Source of the DNA: an uncultured Saprospiraceae bacterium
Lineage (GTDB): Bacteria; Bacteroidota; Bacteroidia; Chitinophagales; Saprospiraceae
DNA: 41,410 nucleotides
NCBI GenBank assembly: GCA_937961455.1
Contig: CALGNN010000092.1
Location: 1-41,410, forward strand
Reading direction: 5' to 3'
Numbering within the stretch: the first letter of the stretch is position 1; each line of letters starts with the position of its first letter. Of the stretch, positions 7,466 to 14,745 are shown piece by piece. The translations under genes and the position numbers were made by a program. The notes under the pieces were generated by a model that was given only the letters and a program-made list of their open reading frames with translations, ran no database searches and was not told the origin of the DNA.

Positions 7466-9922
7466 CTAAGGCTTTTTAAGCGCTCTTTGTTCTTCTGTTT
7501 GCACGCGGTTTTTTACGTGCGTCTCCAGCCAATTGTCTTGTTCCCAAAGCATGTGTAAAATCGATTCTCTTGCAGCATATCCGTGACTTTCTTTAGGCAA
7601 CATGACCAATCTTACGGTTGCTCCTAAACCTTTCAAGGCATTGAAGTAACGTTGACTTTGCATAGGATAGGTGCCTGAATTATTATCAGCTTCTCCGTGG
7701 ATTAAGAGCAAAGGAGTTTTCATTTTATCTGCATGCATAAAAGGAGACATGGTATAATATACTTCTGGTGACTCCCAATAGGAACGCTCTTCCGCTTGAA
7801 ACCCAAAAGGCGTCAATGTTCTATTATAAGCTCCAGATCGTGCAATCCCAGCAGCAAATAAATCAGAGTGAGAAAGGAGATTGGCTACCATGAAAGCACC
7901 ATAAGAATGACCACCTACACCAACTCTATTGCGATCTACATATCCTAAGTCATCGACTGCATCAATAGCTGCTTTAGCATTGGAGACCAACTGCTCTCTA
8001 AATGAATCATTGGGCTGTTCATCATTCTCACCCAGAATCGGGAAGGCTGCATCATCAAGGACAGCATAACCTCTCATGACCCAATACAAGGGTGATCCGT
8101 AAAAGGGATAGGTGAACTCATTGGGTGACGAAGTGACTTGACTTGCGCTACTCTTATCTTTAAATTCTCTTGGATAGGCCCAAAGAATCATTGGGAGTTT
8201 TTCACCACTTTTTCTGTCATAGCCTGGCGGAAGATAAAGGGTGCCTGATAGGTCTACTCCGTCATCTCTTTTGTAATTAATAACTTCTTTATGCGCTTCC
8301 GTAATGCCTTCAAATGGATTTTCGAAATGCGTTATTTGCTGAGCATTGACAGATCGGCTATAAATGTTCCTAAAATAATAATTCGGGTAATCATTAGCTG
8401 ATTCAATACGACTTAATATTTTTCCACTTTTCATATCTACGGCGGCAAACAATCTTTCCAAGGTGTTTGGATCAGACGCTTGATATAAACGCTTAGATTC
8501 TTTTTGTCCAATTACGTATTCATCAACGAAAGGAAATATTCCCTTGTCTGAATAACCATCTCCCAATAAGTATAATTTATCATCAATGATTTCAAGTACA
8601 AAACGGTTGTATTCATTTCGCTTCATTACAAAATCTCCTGGATCATTGTATCGATCTTGGTAATTTCTATCAAACAATACTTGAGGTTTTTGACTATTGT
8701 CTGAAGGGTTGAAAGCATAAGTTTTTGTATTTCTGGTATTCCACCATCTATCATAAGCAATAGCCGTATCATCATTTCCCCAAGTTATTCCAGCGTATCG
8801 ATTTACTATTTTTATTAATGAGCGAGCTGCTCCTGTGAATGGTGCGTCTTGTTCAAAAATCTCATCTCTCATAGCAACTTCGTTGGCAGGATCTCCGCCA
8901 TCTAAAGCTTCTACCCAATAAATGGTTGAAGGTTTATCACCTCTCCAAGAGATGCTTCTTTTCCCCTTACTGGTTGCCATGAATCCTTTTGGTATATCCT
9001 CTAAGAGTGGACTCGTATGTACATCTTTCACTAAGTCACCAGCTTTATTGAAAACAGAGGTGTTAGTCGGGAATCGATAGTAAGGAACCAAATAAGAAAA
9101 TGGCCGATCTATGACTGAGATGAGTACTAATTCTCCATCTGGTGAAAAAGAAAACGACCTGTACATCGCAGCTGATTTCCAAACGGTTGAATGTCCGGAA
9201 ACATAAACTCGATGCAATTCTGATTTAACCAGCTCTTCAAAATTTTGTTCGTCGGATGCATTTTTCAATAGATCTTGATAGGTTCTATTTTGCGCCATTT
9301 TCCCATCGTTTTCTGAAATCGTAGGTCCAGAAGGAATGGTGACAGCCTGATCAATTAATTCTTTTTTGTCAGCTGGTATAATCTTTACTAATAGACTTTG
9401 ACTGTCTTTGAACCATGAAAACGGACGGCCCATATTAGCGTTTAGTGGTCTGGTCTCCAGTTTTGAAGCTCTGGCTTTATCAATGTCAATTACCCAAAGT
9501 TCCACTTCTAAACCATTGGTGTTGGTGAAAGCCATACGCGATTCATCTGGCGACCAAAGGAAGTATGCCAATTGCCCTTGCTCTGGCATTCCTGATATTC
9601 TAGATTCTTTATTATTATTTATATCCAATATTCTCGCATCATAGTAGTATCTAACACGACTACCAATATTGCTTTTTGGATTGATTCGTAATCCTGCTAA
9701 TCGCATTTCTTCCGCAGACAACTCTTCAATGGATTTATAGGCTTTTCGATAAAGCATTACCCCAGTTGTACCTGCTGAATTAATTCTAAAAGCAGGAGGC
9801 AGGGGAGCATCCACCAAGGCTAAAATGTCATCATGAGGTTTTTGGTAATCTAAGTTTACCTGACCTTCAATTTCCATCAACGACAAGGGGATTAAAACCA
9901 TAAATAATAAGAATTTTTTCAT
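7466..9922 (-). CDS. S9 family serine peptidase, glutamyl endopeptidase-like
   Basis: This is an exported prolyl-oligopeptidase-family serine peptidase of 818 aa with an N-terminal signal peptide (MKKFLLFMVLIPLSL). The N-terminal ~550 residues form the beta-propeller that limits access to the active site. The C-terminal alpha/beta-hydrolase domain has Ser 673 in GGHSYGAF, Asp 746 in HGEADNNSG and His 780 in ESHGYAA. The blocks GIARSGAYNRTLTPFGFQ and HGEADNNSGTYPMQ are those of the glutamyl endopeptidase subgroup (S9D type, including the plant chloroplast enzyme), which cleaves after Glu. Membership of the subgroup is well supported; the actual specificity is inferred. The RidA-like gene is 23 bases upstream and the M61-like peptidase follows, so an operon for peptide degradation is likely. 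Confidence 0.9.
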   Translation of the reverse strand: MKKFLLFMVLIPLSLMEIEGQVNLDYQKPHDDILALVDAPLPPAFRINSAGTTGVMLYRKAYKSIEELSAEEMRLAGLRINPKSNIGSRVRYYYDARILDINNNKESRISGMPEQGQLAYFLWSPDESRMAFTNTNGLEVELWVIDIDKARASKLETRPLNANMGRPFSWFKDSQSLLVKIIPADKKELIDQAVTIPSGPTISENDGKMAQNRTYQDLLKNASDEQNFEELVKSELHRVYVSGHSTVWKSAAMYRSFSFSPDGELVLISVIDRPFSYLVPYYRFPTNTSVFNKAGDLVKDVHTSPLLEDIPKGFMATSKGKRSISWRGDKPSTIYWVEALDGGDPANEVAMRDEIFEQDAPFTGAARSLIKIVNRYAGITWGNDDTAIAYDRWWNTRNTKTYAFNPSDNSQKPQVLFDRNYQDRYNDPGDFVMKRNEYNRFVLEIIDDKLYLLGDGYSDKGIFPFVDEYVIGQKESKRLYQASDPNTLERLFAAVDMKSGKILSRIESANDYPNYYFRNIYSRSVNAQQITHFENPFEGITEAHKEVINYKRDDGVDLSGTLYLPPGYDRKSGEKLPMILWAYPREFKDKSSASQVTSSPNEFTYPFYGSPLYWVMRGYAVLDDAAFPILGENDEQPNDSFREQLVSNAKAAIDAVDDLGYVDRNRVGVGGHSYGAFMVANLLSHSDLFAAGIARSGAYNRTLTPFGFQAEERSYWESPEVYYTMSPFMHADKMKTPLLLIHGEADNNSGTYPMQSQRYFNALKGLGATVRLVMLPKESHGYAARESILHMLWEQDNWLETHVKNRVQTEEQRALKKP

Positions 9923-9945
9923 TTTACATTAGTTAGAGATTGTAC

Positions 9946-10482
9946 TTAATAAGTTTCGACTATAGCTTCAATTTCAACAGCGATATTTCCCGGTAGTGAG
10001 CTCATGCCAACTGCTGCTCGAGCATGTTTGCCTTTCTCTCCAAAGACTTCCACCATTAAATCTGAAAAACCATTTATTACTTTAGAATGATCTGTAAATG
10101 CTGGGTCGGCATTGACCATTCCTGTTACTTTCAATATTTTCTTTACTTTATTTAAATCACCTAATTGCTTTTTCAAAACGGCTAATTGATTTAATCCTAC
10201 TATTCTTGCTGCTTGATATCCTTCTTCCCAAGTCAATTCTGTGCCTACTTTCCCAGTGATATTTGTTCCATCTAATTGCTTTGGACCTTTGCCAGCCAAA
10301 TAGACGATCTTATCAGAATGTGTTGCATGAACATAATTCGCAACTGGGTCAGATAGCTCAGGTAATACTAAGTTTAAACTTTTGAATTTTTCATCAAAAT
10401 CTATCTGAGTGTTGGGTTTGGAAATGCTTTCTTGGCAAGAGCTTAAGAGGAAAATTAGCGATACAATTAATATTTGCTTCAT
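9946..10482 (-). CDS. RidA/YjgF-family lipoprotein
   Basis: The protein has a RidA (YjgF/YER057c/UK114) domain behind a lipoprotein signal ending LLSSC (Cys 16). Cytosolic RidA proteins hydrolyse reactive enamine/imine intermediates. Here the family arginine (Arg 155 in KHARAAVGM) and a glutamate (Glu 170 in VEIEAIVE) are present at the positions expected for imine binding. The N-terminal half of the domain (NYVHATHSDKIVYLAGKGP) fits the subgroup with a longer insert. Export to the periplasm or outer membrane is unusual for the family. The gene is first in a likely unit with the S9 peptidase (23-base gap) and the M61-like peptidase. Its role there is not known; it may act on products of peptide turnover or bind small molecules. 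Confidence 0.85.
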   Translation of the reverse strand: MKQILIVSLIFLLSSCQESISKPNTQIDFDEKFKSLNLVLPELSDPVANYVHATHSDKIVYLAGKGPKQLDGTNITGKVGTELTWEEGYQAARIVGLNQLAVLKKQLGDLNKVKKILKVTGMVNADPAFTDHSKVINGFSDLMVEVFGEKGKHARAAVGMSSLPGNIAVEIEAIVETY

Positions 10483-10536
10483 TGATGATTTGTAAGAAAC
10501 TTAAAATACGATTTCTATATCAAATCCAATAATGAA

Positions 10537-11046
10537 TCAACTAGGATCAGGTACAGAATACAAAATGGGTTTGTCTGTGTAAGAGGCATACAATGGATGA
10601 TAGGGATGTTGTTTTTTTGTCGTTTTGATACAGTACCATTCTGATGTAAAGTTGGATAATAGTTGAGCAGCTTGATCCATATGGGACCCATGATTGCCAT
10701 AAATTAAGGTAGTGCAATCTGCATGGTCCATAAGTAGGCTTAACCATAGCTTGTTGAATTTTCCTATAGGCTTCTTCTCTTTAAATAAATCTCTTGGATC
10801 CGTAGCGCAAAAGGCAAATAGATTGGCTACATAGACGGATCCATAACCCCACCTTTCTGCAAAACCCATGCATCTTCTAATGGTAGGATCATTATGTGTC
10901 GCATTTGCTTTAGAAGGGTTTAGGCCAATAAGGAGTAATTTCTCTTTAGAGGAATCCCAATGTCGGTAAAGTGCATAGCGATATTTTTTATTTGAAGAAA
11001 AAATGGCACCTTCCGATTCTAATTTTTGAATCTTATTCTTCTTCAA
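10537..11046 (-). CDS. DUF1643 domain protein
   Basis: This 169-residue protein matches the DUF1643 family, whose function is not established. The diagnostic part is the N-terminal half: YALYRHW, then LLLIGLNPSKANATHNDPTI, then RRCMGFAERWGYGSVYVANLFAF. It has no signal peptide or membrane segment and is probably cytosolic. No ATG lies before the domain. The only usable start is the TTG at 11046, which lies inside the 3' end of the Rof-like gene (14-base overlap in another frame). That arrangement points to translational coupling. It is the last gene of the run amidase, MlaD, MurB, Rof-like, DUF1643, and its presence in an envelope operon does not by itself explain its role. Confidence 0.85.
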   Translation of the reverse strand: MKKNKIQKLESEGAIFSSNKKYRYALYRHWDSSKEKLLLIGLNPSKANATHNDPTIRRCMGFAERWGYGSVYVANLFAFCATDPRDLFKEKKPIGKFNKLWLSLLMDHADCTTLIYGNHGSHMDQAAQLLSNFTSEWYCIKTTKKQHPYHPLYASYTDKPILYSVPDPS

Positions 11047-11326
11047 GATTTGAAATAGGAGTGAGGCTAATAATTTTATCTAGTCGCAATCTCATGCCAT
11101 CAGTTGAGATCATAAATTCTTCTTTATTTTTTGTTTCTAAGGTCTTTATTTGAATTTTCTTTTCAGCAGTTTGATTGTGTGCATCCTTGTATTTCAAAAT
11201 CAATTGCTGTTTTTGGATGGCATACATTTCAAGGTAATCATAGTAATCGCATGAAATCCGTTGATAGTCTGTTTCTGGTATCTCTTTGTTAGAACAGCTG
11301 TTATTTGAATGTTGATTGTCTTTCAT
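11033..11326 (-). CDS. Rof (YaeO)-like Rho-binding antiterminator homologue
   Basis: The protein has 97 residues, with an N-terminal tail of about 17 residues before a small domain resembling Escherichia coli Rof (YaeO), an inhibitor that binds the Rho terminator. The match rests on DYQRISCDYYDYLE at the start of the domain, aligning with YQPINCDDYDNLE of Rof. It is supported by GMRLRLDKIISL at the end, aligning with TRELRLDKITSF. The middle keeps the alternating strand pattern of an Sm-like barrel. If the match holds, it may modulate Rho, but only the fold is inferred and binding is not shown. It is 40 bases downstream of murB and overlaps the DUF1643 start. Simple secretion is unlikely as there is no signal peptide. 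Confidence 0.65.
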   Translation of the reverse strand: MKDNQHSNNSCSNKEIPETDYQRISCDYYDYLEMYAIQKQQLILKYKDAHNQTAEKKIQIKTLETKNKEEFMISTDGMRLRLDKIISLTPISNLEEE

Positions 11327-11366
11327 TGATGTGTAATACTAACTTGAAGCATCTTAATTTTATTGA

Positions 11367-12368
11367 TTAGAATACATTTACTTCCATTTCCAAACTAATT
11401 CCAAATTGTTCTTTGACAGAAGCTTTGATGTCCTCTGCCAATTTTTTGATTTCGGATCCAGATGCATCTCCATGATTCACGAGCACCAAAGCATGATTTT
11501 TATAAACCCCGTGTGTTCCTCTATTATGCCCTTTCCATCCTGCTTTTTCAATAAGCCATGCTGCGGGGATTTTATATTGTGAAGGGTCATTTGTAGGATA
11601 TGATTTTACATCTGGGTGGTTTAATTGTATTTGTTGCAAAACAGATTGTGTAACAATGGGGTTTTTAAAAAAGCTTCCACTGTTGCCCAGAATTTTTGGG
11701 TCGGGAAGTTTTGAATTTCTAATGGATATGATAATATCTGAAATGTCCTTAATTGTTGGATTAGCAATTCCTTGTTCGTCAAGCTTAGATTTAATTGCCC
11801 CGTATGCTGTTTTAAGTTTAGCTTTTTTTCTTAGTTGCAGACGTAGTTTAGTAATAAAGTATTTGCCTCTGCCTAGATTTTTGAAATAGCTATCTCTGTA
11901 GGCAAATTGGCATTCTTCTTTTGAGAAAAACTTTTTTGATCCGTTGTGCGTATCAATTGCATCGAGACTTAAAAAACAATCTTTAAGTTCAACTCCATAG
12001 GCACCAATATTTTGAATAGGGGCTGCACCGACTGAGCCAGGAATTAAAGAGAGATTTTCGATGCCAGCATAATTATTAGTTACGGCCCAAAGAACCAGTT
12101 CATGCCATTCTTCTCCTGATCCTACTTCCACCGTTACCGTAAAGTCATCTTCGAAAACTTTTGCAATTCCAGTAATTTTATTGTGTAAGACAGTTTGATG
12201 AATGTCCTGAGTAAGCAACATATTCGAACCACCTCCTAAAATAAAAAAGTCTTGATTTGAAGATGCTTTGAAATAATCTGCTATTTGATTTTCGCTTGTT
12301 ATCTTGATGAATTCTTTGGCAAAGACTTCGACGCCAAAAGTATTATGTGCCTTAAGTGAAAATCCCAT
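11367..12368 (-). CDS. murB: UDP-N-acetylenolpyruvoylglucosamine reductase MurB
   Basis: MurB reduces UDP-GlcNAc-enolpyruvate to UDP-MurNAc with NADPH and FAD in the cytosolic stage of peptidoglycan synthesis. The FAD-binding domain is recognisable from NTFGVEV at the start, FFILGGGSNMLL near residue 45 and LSLIPGSVGAAPIQNIGAYG near 105-125. The catalytic-domain signature SGSFFKNP and the terminal SLEMEVNVF carry the conserved serine and glutamate. YAYRDSYFK-type sequence (FAYRDSYFK) marks it as the type I (E. coli-like) form. At 333 residues it has normal length. It is 21 bases downstream of the MlaD-like gene in an envelope operon, consistent with co-expression of peptidoglycan synthesis and turnover genes. 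Confidence 0.95.
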   Translation of the reverse strand: MGFSLKAHNTFGVEVFAKEFIKITSENQIADYFKASSNQDFFILGGGSNMLLTQDIHQTVLHNKITGIAKVFEDDFTVTVEVGSGEEWHELVLWAVTNNYAGIENLSLIPGSVGAAPIQNIGAYGVELKDCFLSLDAIDTHNGSKKFFSKEECQFAYRDSYFKNLGRGKYFITKLRLQLRKKAKLKTAYGAIKSKLDEQGIANPTIKDISDIIISIRNSKLPDPKILGNSGSFFKNPIVTQSVLQQIQLNHPDVKSYPTNDPSQYKIPAAWLIEKAGWKGHNRGTHGVYKNHALVLVNHGDASGSEIKKLAEDIKASVKEQFGISLEMEVNVF

Positions 12369-12389
12369 TAATTACAAACTGAAGTGTGG

Positions 12390-13436
12390 CTAATTAAATG
12401 CTGGATCATCTTCTGGTTTGGCGTATTCTTTTTGTTTTTTGCCAAATACAGAAACATTGACATATCTTTTTGGATTGAGTCTCAAGTCCTGCAAAAGTAT
12501 GTCAAGGTTCTTACTGGTATGATTAAGATTATCATACAATTCATCATCGACAATCAGTTTGCCTAATGTGCCTTCTCCTCCTTTTACTTTGCCAATTAAA
12601 CTACCCAGCTCTCCAATAGATTCACTAGTGCTCTCCAGTGTCCCTTTGAGTTCCAAAACTGCTTTATCTATATTATCTACCGTAGCATTTGCGCTTGCCA
12701 CAGTTTCCGTTAGAGGTAGAGATTTTAGGTTTATGCTGGTTGCTTCAAGATTCGACAAGGTCGCATTGATCTTTCCATCTTGAGCAGCTATGTTAGCAGT
12801 GATGGCATTCAAGTTTTCTACAGCTGCTTCAAATTTCTGTGTTGAACCAGATATTGTTTTATTAAGCTTGTTTGTGATGTTGACAAGATTATTCATGATC
12901 GCTGGCAAGTTTTCTAAACTCTTAGAAATATTAGCACCTTCTTCAGAATCACTTAGTCCATCGATGGATCCTGTTACAGCAGTTTCTATTTTGTTAACAT
13001 ATGAATCTACTTCTGATTCAGGTAACATGGTTGTTAAAAAACTTACAACTCTACCGGGCAATTCTTCCCCTTCTTGAGCGCAATCTGCTCCACGACAATC
13101 TCCCTTGACGTCAAGCTGAATTTCTAAGCCTCCCATGATTCCTGTTGGAGTCAACAAGGCTTCCGTATTTTTTGGGATTCTAAAATCTTCATCAACGTCC
13201 ATTGTTACAGTTACCATTAAATCTTCAGGATCTAATTCGATACCCACTATAGAACCAATTTTGAATCCTTTTAAGGTGACAGAATTTGAAGTTTCTAAGC
13301 CTTGGACATCCTTATATTTAACCGTATAGTAATTAGATCTTTTTAATAAATTCTGTCCTTTGAGATATTTATAACCCCATATGGTTCCTATTAATACAAT
13401 TGTGGCTAGAAGGCCTATTTTAACTTCACTTGACAT
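12390..13436 (-). CDS. MlaD/MCE family protein
   Basis: This is a predicted substrate-binding component of an MCE-type lipid transporter, which moves phospholipids between the membranes. It has one N-terminal membrane anchor (about residues 5-22, IGLLATIVLIGTIWGYKYL) and a periplasmic MCE domain at about 35-115 (YTVKYKDVQGLETSNSVTLK, GFKIGSIVGIEL). A long alpha-helical/coiled-coil tail covers about 180-310. No permease or ATPase gene is next to it here. The gene lies 26 bases after the amidase and 21 before murB, an amidase-MCE order that is common in Bacteroidota. The stop is TAG, which shows that TAG is a normal terminator in this genome. Confidence 0.9.
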   Translation of the reverse strand: MSSEVKIGLLATIVLIGTIWGYKYLKGQNLLKRSNYYTVKYKDVQGLETSNSVTLKGFKIGSIVGIELDPEDLMVTVTMDVDEDFRIPKNTEALLTPTGIMGGLEIQLDVKGDCRGADCAQEGEELPGRVVSFLTTMLPESEVDSYVNKIETAVTGSIDGLSDSEEGANISKSLENLPAIMNNLVNITNKLNKTISGSTQKFEAAVENLNAITANIAAQDGKINATLSNLEATSINLKSLPLTETVASANATVDNIDKAVLELKGTLESTSESIGELGSLIGKVKGGEGTLGKLIVDDELYDNLNHTSKNLDILLQDLRLNPKRYVNVSVFGKKQKEYAKPEDDPAFN

Positions 13437-13462
13437 AAAAACTATTAGATTTAATCTTTGTC

Positions 13463-14671
13463 TTACTTAAACGAACTAATACTGATCTTAGTTTCACCAT
13501 CGTAAGCTACTAAAAAAGCATCTTTAAATCCATTCGACCTAACTTGCATTAAATCTTTCTTGGCTTGAGCTAAAGATGGGTTGGGAAAACTAAGATATTT
13601 AAACATTTGGTTTTCCTCTTTAATCCAAATGTCTGATAAGGTTTTCCATTTATCTCCATCCGTATTTAATTTCGTATCACTTGCAGCTACTTGAATATAA
13701 ATCTTTGGATGATCTGATTTTATTTGATTACTATGAATTTCAATATCCTCTAACTCGACTTTCTCTGAAACCAATACAGCTTTGGTTTCTTGGTTTAGAT
13801 TTGATACTTCCAATTCGATGGCTTGGTTACTTGCCATAAAGCTTCTTTGTTCTTCAGCAGCTTGAGCTTCAATTTGTTCTTTGTACTTGGAAAATGCTTG
13901 TACTAAAGCATCAGCAATGTGCTTTTTTCCTTCTTCACTATGTAAAAAGGCTTCTTCAGATAGATTACTTAAATAGCCAGTCTCTACTAAAACGGAAGGC
14001 ATTGCCGTTTTTCTCAAAACAAGAAAGCCAGCCTGTTTAACTCCTCTATCATGACGATGTGCGATCTTTTTTAAATCTTGTTGAATGTATGATGCAATCT
14101 GGATGGATTGTTCAAGGTGCACATTCTGAAACATGGACAACAGGATATGTCCAAGAGGAGAGTTTGGATCATAGCCTTCATAATTTTGCTCATAATCATC
14201 TTCAAAGATGATGGATGAATTTTCTCTTTTAGCAACTTCTAGATTTTCATCAGCTGTATGGAGTCCCATCACATAGGTCTCAGCACCATGGATTTCTTCC
14301 TTTACATCAAAAAAATTGCAATGAATGGAAACAAATAAATCAGCACTACAATTATTAGCAATTTTTGCTCTTTCATTTAGTTCTATAAATTCATCTGTAG
14401 TTCGTGTATAAACTACATTTAAATTGGGATATTTGCGCCTAAGCTGTTCTCCGAAATCGAGCGCTATATCTAAGACGATATGCTTCTCTTCAGAGTAAAT
14501 GCCTTGACAACCATGATCTTTTCCACCATGACCTGCATCTATGACTATGGAAGCTATTTTGTAGGTTTGAGACGAATTTGGCTGTCCAAACGTTAAAGTA
14601 ATTGTTAAAAGGCTTATAAACGTTGACAGTATACTAAGACGAAGCGTCTTTGTAGAAGATTTAGTTTTCAT
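13463..14671 (-). CDS. N-acetylmuramoyl-L-alanine amidase (Amidase_3) with SPOR-like tail
   Basis: This is a zinc amidase that cuts the bond between MurNAc and the stem peptide in the periplasm, as in cell separation and wall turnover. The preferred start is the ATG at 14671, because a signal peptide follows directly (SILSTFISLLTITLTFGQ); the upstream ATG at 14746 would overlap lptD. Zinc ligands can be seen: His in IDAGHGGKDHG, Glu in YSEEKHIV and His in FVSIHCNF. The catalytic glutamate lies in SVLVETGYLSN. The C-terminal ~75 residues (IYIQVAASDTKL ... FKDAFLVAYDGET) look like a SPOR-type peptidoglycan-binding domain, though divergent. It heads the minus-strand envelope operon and is divergent from lptD. 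Confidence 0.9.
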   Translation of the reverse strand: MKTKSSTKTLRLSILSTFISLLTITLTFGQPNSSQTYKIASIVIDAGHGGKDHGCQGIYSEEKHIVLDIALDFGEQLRRKYPNLNVVYTRTTDEFIELNERAKIANNCSADLFVSIHCNFFDVKEEIHGAETYVMGLHTADENLEVAKRENSSIIFEDDYEQNYEGYDPNSPLGHILLSMFQNVHLEQSIQIASYIQQDLKKIAHRHDRGVKQAGFLVLRKTAMPSVLVETGYLSNLSEEAFLHSEEGKKHIADALVQAFSKYKEQIEAQAAEEQRSFMASNQAIELEVSNLNQETKAVLVSEKVELEDIEIHSNQIKSDHPKIYIQVAASDTKLNTDGDKWKTLSDIWIKEENQMFKYLSFPNPSLAQAKKDLMQVRSNGFKDAFLVAYDGETKISISSFK

Positions 14672-14745
14672 TAATTGTACCTTAGAGAAAGTTATATTAT
14701 AACTTTTTATTATATGTAAATATAACAAAATCATTAAATAATACA

